The notes beneath the pieces were generated by a model that had not been told where the DNA came from, did no database searches, and was given only the letters and a program-made list of their open reading frames with translations. 64,000 bases of DNA from the NCBI GenBank assembly GCA_017311315.1, contig CM029664.1, positions 41,647,846 through 41,711,845 on the forward strand, in the 5' to 3' direction. The stretch comes from Dendrocalamus latiflorus (Eukaryota; Streptophyta; Magnoliopsida; Poales; Poaceae). Of this stretch, positions 23,290-32,764 are shown in pieces. Positions within the stretch are counted from its first letter, which is position 1. The number at the start of each line of letters is the position of its first letter. A program made the position numbers and the translations under genes.

Positions 23290-24334
23290 GTTTTTGCTGG
23301 CAGGTGGAAGCGGTTTGACCGGCCTATAGAGGCAATTTGACTGTTGTGTGCGAGCGGTTTGAGCGGCCGTGTAACAGCAGTTTGACCGGCAATCCAATAT
23401 GGTCAACTATGGGCAACAATCTAATCGGAAGTATGGTGTGACCGATTTCTAGTGGCAGTACGTTTATTTCAAATCCTAGTAACAGTGGATTTTGTAAGGA
23501 GTTTTTGAGTCTGGTGTGGTCGGTTGTGGGTAACGGTCTAACCGGCATGGTTGCCGCAGTCAAACCAATCCACTGTTACTAGGATTTAACTAAGCTTGAC
23601 TAGGGTGGTCCGATCGACCGTTGGTTGGCGGTCTGACCGGTCCACTATTACCAAGGTTTGATCGAGGTTGACTAGGGCGGTCGGACCGGCCGTTAGTTAG
23701 CGGTCTGACCGGCCAGTGTTGAGTTGAGAGAGTTAAGTGGTTTCTATTGTTAGTCATGGTGGGAGTTCATACATTATGGGAATCTTGACGTAGATGTCCA
23801 ATGTTGCATGTTTGCATCGATTATGTTGATGAGAGTCAAGTGTATGTTACTTGTGCTTAGGATAATTGTTTGTTCTTTGATGTGTAAAGTATTTGGTGAT
23901 TGTTGCGGTCAATAGAAAGACTGAGGGTAGGGGAGGTGTCCTGAGGCCATGAAGGGCCATATAAGTCCAGGTAGAGCATCATCTCAAATAGAGGAGTACA
24001 GAAGAAAGATAAAGATCGTGATGGGTCAAGTACATGTTGTGATGTGCTATTAGATTTGGACGTTTCACGTGGTGATGGTCCTTGGAGCAGACGCACAATT
24101 TTGACAACAGGTCATTGGGCATCACGGATTTTGTGTAGAGGTTGCTTCAAGGAGAAACACCGAGAAGGCCAATGGGTGGCAATTGAGGAAATTGTCTGAT
24201 ACTAGGTGGTGAGACGGTTTGTGAAACTACAACAATGATCTAAGTGGTTTAGGTCATGTATTGGAGGATGGATCATCATATCGGTCTATTGTAGCTATAT
24301 GAAAGTTGCGGTTTGAAAAACGTGCAAGTGTGTG
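23290..24334. repeat. Copia LTR remnant with repeated GGTCTGACCGG motifs
   Basis: Between 23300 and 23725 about eight variants of GCGGT(C/T)TGACCGG occur, as in the LTRs at 16.1 and 21.1 kb. The following part includes GTGATGGGTCAAGTAC and runs up to the hAT terminus at 24335. No paired LTR or primer site was found, so it is a truncated or solo LTR. Confidence 0.5.
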
Positions 24335-24990
24335 CAGGGGCGGAGCCAGGAATTAGATATAGGGGGGCAACATGGACAACAAGTATAGTAGAATCAATGA
24401 ACCATGCCGGATTTAATGATCCAATAGTCACATATCAGACTATCAAAGTAATATGTTTCGCAAATTACAATGCAAAGAAAATTACATCTCTATTAACTTA
24501 AACTTAGCTCTACGACTACCAGCAAGATCACAGGCTTTAATAATATCATCATTACTAATCTTTGCGGCAATTCCTTTTCAATATAAATTACCAAACAATC
24601 TCGTAGAAATCCATCTCCCATTGTACTTCGAAGTAGCGTCTTCGCAAGTTTCATAGCTGAAAAACATCTCTCGGTGGTTGCAGTTGAAACCGGAAGAGTT
24701 AAGACTAATCTTAACAACCTGTCCACCATAAGATAAGATGAATCTTTACGAGTCTTAACTAGTCCACTTGTTAGATCAGCAAGTGATGGTAATACACTTA
24801 GGTTTGGATGGTTATATACATCAATTGGCGTCTTGGAAAAAATAAAACATGGTAGACAATAAGCACGATTTGTATGAGGTGAATATTCTAGCCAAATAAA
24901 TTGCTTAAAAAACTATGAATTATCTTTCTCTTCTTCATATCAACTAAAATTGTATAGAGAAACTAATCAAACTAGCAGTAGCATCTCATA
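24335..24990 (-). mobile_element. Internally deleted hAT transposon, one end present
   Basis: CAGGGGCGGAGCCAGG at 24335 is the classic terminal inverted repeat of a group of plant hAT elements and marks the 3' end of this minus-strand copy. The transposase remnant lies just inside. The opposite terminus is not visible before the XTH fragment, so the element is truncated. Confidence 0.7.
24493..24916 (-). pseudogene. hAT transposase remnant: TTF zinc finger joined to dimerisation domain
   Basis: On the minus strand the frame starting after a stop near 24917 reads KQFIWLEYSPHTNRAYCLPC then FIFSK, which fits the N-terminal TTF-type zinc finger of hAT transposases (WLEYS...AYC.PC..F). It continues in frame, without the several hundred residues of catalytic core, into SLADLTSGLVKTRKD, LPVSTATTERCFSAMK and LRDCLVIYIEKEL, the C-terminal hAT dimerisation region. 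Catalytic residues are absent, so it cannot be an active transposase. The in-frame fusion leaves one open frame of about 140 codons. Expression is not shown. Confidence 0.75.
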
Positions 24991-25173
24991 ATCACTCAGC
25001 GATCGATGAAATGTTAGTAATCATTAACGTACATTGGGCTCGGCCGACATGCATCCATCCATCCAAATGAAATACCACCCATCTCACGTATATATGCATG
25101 TATGGTACATATGGATACGTATATTAATGTGTTACAGGCACTCATACGTACGTACGTCTGTGCCTGCATGCAG

Positions 25174-25440
25174 CTTCTACGTGGACGACGTGCCGATCCG
25201 ATCCGGCGGCACCCTCGCCGGAGCGCGGCGACGTTCCCGCTGCGGCCGATGTGGGTGTACGTATGGCTCCATCTGGGACGCCTCCTCCTGGGCCACCGAC
25301 GACGGCAGGTACAAGGCCAACTACCGCTTCCAGCCCTTCGTCGCCCGCTTCTCCGGCTTCATCGTCCTCGCCTGCTCCCTGCACGCACCGCGCAGCTGCC
25401 GCTGCATGCATCGTTGGATGATCGTTGGGGGTGCCAGGCC
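25174..25440 (+). pseudogene. Xyloglucan endotransglucosylase/hydrolase (XTH) exon fragment
   Basis: XTHs (GH16) cut and rejoin xyloglucan in the plant cell wall. After an intron-like AT-rich stretch ending TGCATGCAG, the sequence encodes FYVDDVPIR, then in a second frame AATFPLRPMWVY, then back in the first frame GSIWDASSWATDDGRYKANY and RFQPFVARF, the typical order of the last GH16 part of XTH. A 4-bp insertion (GTAT after GTGTAC near 25261) and an earlier shift break the frame. The catalytic exon with the EIDFE-type motif and the end of the C-terminal extension are missing. It is a pseudogene piece; a functional copy must lie elsewhere. Confidence 0.75.
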
Positions 25441-26392
25441 CCCCCGGCCCCCCCTCTCTCCGCCACTGAGTGTATGTACGTGTAAAATCTATTGGTGTGT
25501 GGGTTATCAGGCAGTTTCTCTATCTGTAAGTGGGTATATGCACTAAGTGTGGACTGGTTGTTAGGATTTAATGCGAGATGAGGAGCCTATACTATATAAT
25601 TCTTGTGTGTATTAAGAGAGACACCTCAAAGGAAAATTTTAAGAAGTCATTTATCCCCTCAGTCGGTCGCTGTACTCCATCCTACAAGTAAACAAAAGTC
25701 ATATTCCCTTCCTCATGTTAGCTTTTGCACGATAATGGAGGCGCCTCAGCAGCCAACTTGGCGTTTTACTAATGGAGAGATTCTCTAAACGCTATGGAGG
25801 GCTTGTGTTCTCAATTTTGACGATCCAGGCAATGATCTCGACTCTTTACCAGAGTCGAAAATACACTGCAGTCTTTACTGGCAAATCTAGTTACTTCATG
25901 GCTTTTACCCTGCGGATGAAAAAGAGGCAAAATATACACCGACATGTAATCTAATTGATTAATCTCAGATTCTTGACATCAAGAAATTAAGCTACTACGA
26001 CTGTTGATGCATTTTCGTGCATGGTTAATATGGCCTTACGGTTTACTTTTATATTTTTTTAATATCTGAAGTTGAGGAGGCATTTTTTTTTAGTTTGGCA
26101 GGATTTTTACTAATAGTGTACTCCACATAGATACATAGTACAGAGTACACAAACAACTCATTATTCCCCCATAAAGGTCACTCGAAATGGGGGGAGCGAG
26201 AGCAACGCCCGTAGCCATGGGAATCGCACAAGGGGGAGAAATAACAAAGTAGAATCACACCATAATGAATGAGAACAAAAATGCTAAAACATGTCTCTCG
26301 CTCCATGGAAAGAAAAGGCTATACATATCCGTGCTGGACACGTCCCATGATATAGCTAGAGCAGGGAGTACAGGGAGCTCCACCGAGCCACA
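25441..26392. other. No recognised gene
   Basis: Intergenic sequence between the XTH fragment and the copia element. Two 60-codon frames (25603-25788, 25772-25954) match nothing I know. Confidence 0.5.
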
Positions 26393-27620
26393 TGTCAGAG
26401 ATATGCTCTAGAAGTAATTATATAGATAATTATATCACTTTTATATTTATGATCTTTTAAATATATGTTATTTGTCCTCTGAATAAATGTCTTTCATATT
26501 GATCAACAAGTATGTGATTTATTTGTGCAACTCTTTATTATGTATTGATATTATTCTAAATTATCCCTAATCTTATATCATTATGTGAGAAAATTATTAT
26601 TTACAGATCAGTACATATATTGATTGATGATTATATTTCACGGATCATAAATATGTGATATCAAATCAATAATGTGAACACATGTTAGAGAACATGATGT
26701 TTGATTGACCCACCATGAGACATTGCGGAAATTGTTATATTCTTAAGTGCCATCAGTTGGTCTCATATATAGTGTATGTATGATCCTCAGACCTGAGATT
26801 GTTATTGTTTCCTACATCCGTAATAATTTATTTAGGGTTTACTATAAAACATGTGGAGGAATATGAGTGATCAAAATGGAATTTGCCCCTCCTATATAAC
26901 AGGAGAGATATCTCTGGGCCCCTTGATGTGATTGGATTAAGATAGTGTATGGCCATGCTGAATATAGTTGAGGAGTTTGATCTGGTATCATGAGATAAAG
27001 AGATCGGTAGATAAGCACTATATAGATTCATATGATATGATCTTTTTGTATGTTTGGGAGTCGTTATGTCCTACTAGGTACCGCTATCAACTTATAGATT
27101 GAAAAGGAGTTTTCGGTTCATAGCCAAATATACATAAACCTATAGTATCACACACTTAATAGGCTAAAACGATAAGGGTTCGGATGATAGTCTCCGAGTG
27201 GGATACGATCTCTACTCGTATCGGATATGGATCCGATTGGAGGCTATATAAGGAGAGGTGCGGGGGCTGAGGGAAGCATCTTAAACACACCCATCGAAAC
27301 TCTAACCACCACCTCTCATAATCCCTACCGTGTGCGCTACTGCTAGCATACCATGACATGGTGTTCCACCACTGGACTTGTGAACCTCGGTAGAGGCGCT
27401 ACTGTGACTACAACGCTGATCGGGATGATCGTGAGGAGAAGATGATTGACCGGAGGACGATCAACTACTATTACTACACCGACACGCTCTTCGTTAAATT
27501 AGCTGTTTCAACTCTACTTTTGCTACACTGCGCATCTTCGTTAAATTACTTGCATGACTTTCTGGTTTACATAGTAAAAAATTTTAATATGCGCTAATGT
27601 AGGCTACCCTTATCCCAACA
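26393..27620 (+). repeat. 5' LTR of the Angela-like element
   Basis: A 1228-bp LTR with a TATA-like TATATAA at 27245 inside GGCTATATAAGGAG. Its last 85 bp match 29248-29333, the right LTR remnant (GTAATAAAATTTTTTAATAT versus GTAAAAAATTTTAATATGCG). Confidence 0.75.
27245..27251 (+). promoter_or_regulatory. TATA box of the Angela-like LTR
   Basis: TATATAA in a GC-richer context followed by AGGAGAGGTGC, about 370 bp before the LTR end, the usual place for the U3/R boundary. Confidence 0.55.
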
Positions 27621-28978
27621 GTGGTATTAGAGCCATCCTATGTAGTATTTGATCCAGATTGGTCGCATATAGTTGATATGTAGTGGTAGTAGATTGGATC
27701 TATTACTGATCTAATATGATAGCTTAAATTGGTTCATGATATTAGATTGGTTTAGGCACTGGTTGGAAAGATCAATCGGTTTCAGTGGTAGTAGATGGAT
27801 TTGGAGGAGTTATGAATTGATAGCACTAAGTTGCTGCTCTTTTTGGAAACCTTACATGCACGATTAATATGATTGATAATAAAAAATTTGGCCGATCAGA
27901 TTGTTTTGGAATTGGGTTAATGTGATTAATCCGATGAAATTTTCAAAGGCGATTTTGTGAATAGAATTCATGTCTCAAAAAAATTTCAAGGGCGATGCCC
28001 CTTCGATCCCCGCCCGCTAACCAGCTAGCGAGACTGGCGTGCTAGGTAATCATACCACGCATTATAGGCGTTATGTGTTCATATCGCGTGATAGAATTGG
28101 ATTATGCACATAACTCATTTTTGTAGGGTTATGTGAATAGTATGGTTTACTGTGTATATGGTGCATGTATAAGTTTTTTATGACCTACGTGTCATGTTGA
28201 ATCATAGCCATGGGCTACATATTGTTGTATAGTGACCTGCGTGTCAACTTGTGATGCTTGATATTTTCATATGTAATTCATTGTTAGCTGTTAAGAGTAA
28301 TAGCTAAGTAGATGAATATGATGAACTTAAGCATTGATGGCTCGGTGGATAGGAAGCATAGTGATGGAGATTGCCATGCTAAGAGCCACATTATATCACA
28401 GTTTAATATTATTTAATTGTGAATGCTTTTATATTCCTGTTATACTATTATTCATTTTATTACTATCTTGGGTATTTTTAACATGATAGAATAGTATCCC
28501 TCTAAAAAATTAAGTAAAATTTGATACCCTTCCAATAGTTATAGCTATCAAAATTTTGATCATTAACTGGTAGGTCTACCAAAGTATGGTGCCATTAATT
28601 ATCTTAATGAGATATGGTAAATTGTTGGACACTTTATGCATAATATTGGTTTAACTTCACTAGACTATCAAAATAGTTTTGAGTCTAAGGGCATAGTGTT
28701 GAAACCAGGACATATGGATGCCACTCAACAAACAAGAGTTACATGTGATGCAATTAGCAAAGGGTTGCTTACCTACGTCGCTAGATTTCTAACAGTGATG
28801 CCAAAACTCACTAGGACTTAGTGAAATATGGATCTTGATTTACTATATATTATTAGAGGGTACATGATTTTTAAATATATAGTGGATGTATGTTTTATTA
28901 ATTGTTTAATGAATGATTTCACATAAACTTAGTGCTGAATTTTATCATATACTTTTTATATTGTAGATAATGCCACCA

Positions 28979-29240
28979 TCTACTTCCTCCACACCCAATT
29001 TTAATCTGCGATCTATTTTTGAGAAAGAAAAACTAAATGGAACAAACTTCATTGATTGATATCACAACTTGAGAATTATTCTGAAGCAAGAAAAGAAGGA
29101 ATATATTCTAGAGATTCCATATTCAGATGAACCAGCTGAAGATGCTACTCATGCTCAAAAGAATGAGTATGAGAAACATTACAATGACTCACTTGACATT
29201 AGCTCTCATACTTTATTTCCGTTGTACTGCACGTCTAGAG
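28979..29240 (+). pseudogene. Truncated copia gag (N-terminal part)
   Basis: Starts ATGCCACCATC and reads MPPSTSSTPNFNLRSIFEKE, then KLNGTNFID*YHNLRIILKQ, EKKEYILEIPYSDEPAEDA and NEYEKHYNDSLDISS, characteristic of plant copia Gag. The conserved Trp after NFID is a TGA stop. The frame breaks near 29240 at the junction with the 3' LTR remnant. Confidence 0.75.
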
Positions 29241-29338
29241 GTAACGATCCATGATCTCTTACTTACGTGGCTTTCTGATTTACGTAATAAAATTTTTTAA
29301 TATACACTAATATAGCCTACCCGTATCTCAACATCACA

Positions 29339-30695
29339 TGCATCCGTGCCATCTCGGATCATCAGCGCTCGCAAGAGCTCGACACATCACGAGGCAGATG
29401 AAGCCGGACAAAGCCTACACTTTTGCTCTAGCCCTTGCAGGTACGATACGATCCCGTCGCAGATACGATCCCCAACGTATAATACTAGCTCGTTACTGGG
29501 AACAATGATACATGCCAGGGTTTGTGCAAATGCCACTGGGCATCCTTTTTGCGAAAGCGAGCGCGAACCGAAGGGAGGAATAACTGAAAAGCGGGGCAAT
29601 GATGACGGGGGGTTGGTCAGAGAAACAACCGAATATTCACTCTCATCAACGGGAAGGGGAAAACGACGATGATGGCGTACGTTATGTTATTGCAGAGTAA
29701 GTGATCGGCGCCAAAAACTTCTGTCGTCTACAGATTGCACCTAATTTAATTGGGTGGTTTGTTGTATGTGATCTGATAATCTATCTGTTAGCTTGGTGAT
29801 GAGAAGATTAGGTCAAATGCGAGCGAGAATCCTATGCTACGATTAAAGAAAACCGCCACTACATGTGATACGAATTGTACGAAAGTGGGGGCAAATCCTA
29901 TCCTAAATTCCTGTCCGGTTGGGATTAGCTTGCACGCAATTGATGCACTCGCAGTAATAACAATTGTCGATCACGACATGAGACGGCCTTGCCAGGGCTT
30001 CAGAATTTTCGGCCCAAATTAACTATTGTCTGTTTTCCTTGGAACCCAGGCTCCTACAGTAAATCGACGACGGAGATAACAGATCTAGCGTGTTCAATCT
30101 AGTGATTTCGCTGTTGGCCGTAGTAGGTAACAGATCTGGCGTGTTCAATCTAGTGATTTCGCTGTTGGCCGTAGTAGGACTAGAGGTCACGTAGAATGGA
30201 TTAGCCATGTGGATGCTATAAGTATAAAACATCATCATTGAGTGCTATAAGTACTATCAAGTACAGTGGATAACAGTTGTTCCAACCGAGGTTAGTGGAT
30301 GCACAGTCGGCTAATCGTCCGTATTTTGATCAGCTCTCACGTTGTGTTCACGGAAGTAGTTGGGAAAAAAAAAGACCATGTGTTTGATCATTCAGCAACC
30401 AGAGCTGCTGCTTTTTATGTCAGAGATAGGCTAGTCGGCAGCAACCCAGCCCCATAGACCTCAGCAGCGCGCGACTCAGCCCATACCAGCACGCCGGCCC
30501 ACCCGCAGCGCGTCCTTCCTTCCGACTCCGCCCAAGCCGCGCGGGCCAAGATCCGTCGAACGGCATGGCAAACTCGTGCGCCGAAGAGACGAAACACCCA
30601 GCACGACCCGTGCCGTGCCGCCTCACACTCACAGGCCACTGGCCACACCCCGTCGATCGAGAGCTGCCGCCGCGCGCTACTTCCCGCGTCGCACG
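29339..30695. other. Intergenic region, no recognised gene
   Basis: The frame at 29346-29672 (108 codons) has no recognisable domain. From about 30420 the sequence becomes GC-rich and resembles the TAF11 upstream region at 32296-32764. The two were probably contiguous before the hAT MITE inserted at 30696. Confidence 0.45.
30076..30177. repeat. 51-bp tandem duplication
   Basis: Two head-to-tail copies of a 51-bp segment (AACAGATCT...GCCGTAGTAG) differing mainly at AGATCTAGCG/AGATCTGGCG. Confidence 0.85.
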
Positions 30696-30864
30696 TAAAG
30701 CTGTAAAAAAAACTCGAAACTTGCGAACTATTCAAGTTTGATTTGCTTTAGGCTTGATTCGAGTTTAGCTCGAACTTTAAACAAGCCGAACTCAAGCTTG
30801 ATCTCGAGCTCGCGAGTTTTACCGAGCCGAGCTCGAATAGTTCGTGAGCCTCAATTCGAGTTTA

Positions 30865-31953
30865 TGACAGCGCAAATAATCGCAGTAATTGAGAACGGTG
30901 GTACACACGTTACATATATAAGACTTGAGCTTGAGGTCGGAGCGGACGTCGGCGAACGTCGGGAAGGGCTTCTGGAGCTTGAGCAGGCGGCCATGTAGGC
31001 GAACTTGTCGTTGAGGCCGCAGAGGACAGAGAGGACAAGCATGCAATCCAGCACCGGCTCGCCAAGATCTCCGAGGGCGTCAGCCATGCCCTTGAGTTTA
31101 CGGCAATAATCTGAAATTGAAAGATCACCTTGCACGAAGTTGCGGAATTGGGCATCGAGGTAAAGAGCACGCGTCTCTTTGTTGCCGAGAAATTGCTGCT
31201 CGAGGCCCGTCCAGATGGTGTGAGCGGTGCAGCCAGGCGTCATGACTATCTCGAGAAGACCAGAGGATATGGTGCCGTATCGCCACGACCACACCGTGCA
31301 ATCCATCCGCTTCTAGTCCGCATCGTCTGGTTCATCGTCGGAGATGACATGATCGTCCAACTCGTACTTGCCAAGCGTGGTGAGGACGAGACCATGCCAC
31401 GTACTGTAGTGTGCGAAAGCTTGGTCAAGGACGATCGGGATAAGCGCCTTGATGTTGGAGACAGCGATTGCCTGCGCATGAAGGGCGGCGCGAGCCTGGG
31501 CGGCGTAGGCCTGGCGCAGTTCCGCCTCGGCTGCATGGAGGCGCGCAGCCTCGTTGTCACGCAGACGTGCGGCAACAGGATCAGCAGCGCGTTTGGCTTC
31601 CTCCTCGGCAGCGCGTTTGGCGCCCTCCTTGGCGGTGCGAGTCGCCTCCACCGCCGCAGCAGCGCGCTGGGCAACGTCACCAGCGAGCATTGTGGGTGGC
31701 AATCTAGGGTTGGTGGGCGGAAGGTCGCAGGAGTGAAACGATTTCTGATACCATGACAGCGCAAATAATCGCAGTAATTGAGAACGGTGGTACACACATC
31801 ACATATATAGCCGGATGCATACCAAATCAACCAACATGGTTTATAGAATAACACCGGTGGGATTGGAGCAAATCACGGCAAGCGATGGTGCTTGAAAATA
31901 GAAAGCAATCTCAACCAATCGGGAGATAGTAACTAACTAAATATAGTCTAACA
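30865..31953 (-). mobile_element. Ty1/copia deletion derivative nested in the hAT MITE
   Basis: Flanked by a perfect GTTTA duplication (30860-30864, 31954-31958). The complete LTR is 31754-31953 (200 bp, plus-strand ends TGACAGCGC and CTAACA). On the minus strand it is followed by the primer site TGGTATCAGA (31744-31753) and gag. The other LTR is reduced to its first ~57 bp (30865-30921), fused directly to the middle of gag; pol is gone. Intact duplications show the deletion was internal. Confidence 0.85.
30922..31690 (-). pseudogene. Copia gag pseudogene
   Basis: Starts at the ATG at 31690: MLAGDVAQRAAAAVEAT, an Ala/Arg/Glu-rich N-terminus, then ALIPIVLDQAFAHYSTWHG and, after an in-frame TAG at 31313-31315, the Gag core TIWTGLEQQFLGNKETRALY, LDAQFRNFVQGDLSISDYCR and VLSVLCGLNDKFAYM. 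A frameshift near 30990 follows, and the expected KPFPTFADVRSDLKL continues in another frame. It ends at the junction with the LTR remnant. Confidence 0.8.
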
Positions 31954-32303
31954 GTTTAAATAGTGATGCATATTAACTCTTACCGAGCTTACTCAAACTC
32001 GAGCTTTTCTTTTTTGTTGAAAATTAGTATATGTTTGAATTATTTTGACTATTATCGAGTTTATTAGAACCGAGCTCGAACTCAAAAAAATTTATTATTA
32101 AAAACAGTGTATAATAAAGTATTTTAATTGCTGTCGAGTTTCAACGAGCCGAGCTCGAACTTACTCGAGCTTAAGCCAAGCCGAGGTCGAGCCCAAATCC
32201 AAGCTCGAACCCCAACCTGAGCTCAACTCGAGCTTCTACCGAGCTTGAGCCTAGAAAGCTAAACTCGCTTAAGTTCACACTCATTTACAGCTCTAGTCAC
32301 ACG

Positions 32304-32764
32304 CAAGCCACTCGACTCGGATCGCGAGTTTCGACTCGGCGCCGCGCCGAGCACGTAAAAACCGCAGCCCCCCAAGCGTTCGCTAACTTTATTATACATC
32401 CCCCCGTGCCGCGCGCGCTACCCACGCAGCCGCGCCTTTGCACGCCGCGACGCCGCCCCTTGGAGTTCGGCACTAGGAGACGCGTTTGCCGCTCGTTGGC
32501 TCGGCGGACGGCAGCGCTCGGCACGTTGCTCCAACAATACTCCCCTAAAAAATCACAGCCGCGGCGGGGAAAAAAAGGGCCCGAAAGGACACCGACGTGA
32601 GCAACGGCCCACGCCGAAAACATACCGAGAAAACAAAGCCCACCAAGCAATACCGAACGTCCAAACCCCAAGCGGGCACGGACGGTGCACAGCAGGGCCC
32701 CCAATTTCAGGCGCCTGGCCCGCACGCCTCCGCGATCCGTCTCCAGCGACCCCACCCGCCGGCC
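32304..32764 (+). promoter_or_regulatory. TAF11 promoter and 5' leader region
   Basis: GC-rich DNA between the hAT MITE and the start codon. GGCCCACG near 32606 and AAGCCCACC near 32636 resemble GCCCA (site II) elements common in plant housekeeping promoters. A weak TATTATAC lies near 32390. The transcription start cannot be placed from sequence. Confidence 0.45.

Larger units (their letters stand above)
26393..29333 (+). mobile_element. Angela-like Ty1/copia deletion derivative
   Basis: The 5' LTR 26393-27620 starts TGTCAGAGATATGCTCTAGA, very like Angela/BARE-type LTRs, and ends TATCCCAACA. It is followed by the primer site TGGTATTAGAGC (27622). The element keeps a ~1.35-kb leader, the beginning of gag, and only the last ~85 bp of the 3' LTR (ending CTCAACA at 29333). 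Flanks CCACA (26388-26392) and TCACA (29334-29338) form a one-mismatch target duplication, so the loss of pol and most of the right LTR was internal. Confidence 0.75.
30696..32295. mobile_element. hAT-type MITE upstream of TAF11, carrying a nested copia remnant
   Basis: Left end TAAAGCTGTAAA and right end TTTACAGCTCTA form inverted repeats with one mismatch. They are flanked by 8-bp duplications GTCGCACG (30688-30695) and GTCACACG (32296-32303), the hAT target size with one mismatch. Without the nested element it is about 510 bp, rich in GAGCTCGA-like motifs on both strands, and non-coding. It lies about 470 bp upstream of the TAF11 start codon. Confidence 0.8.

Noticed and set aside
31130..31756. 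208-codon plus-strand frame
   Set aside because: Antisense shadow of the copia gag pseudogene, which has clear family similarity on the minus strand.
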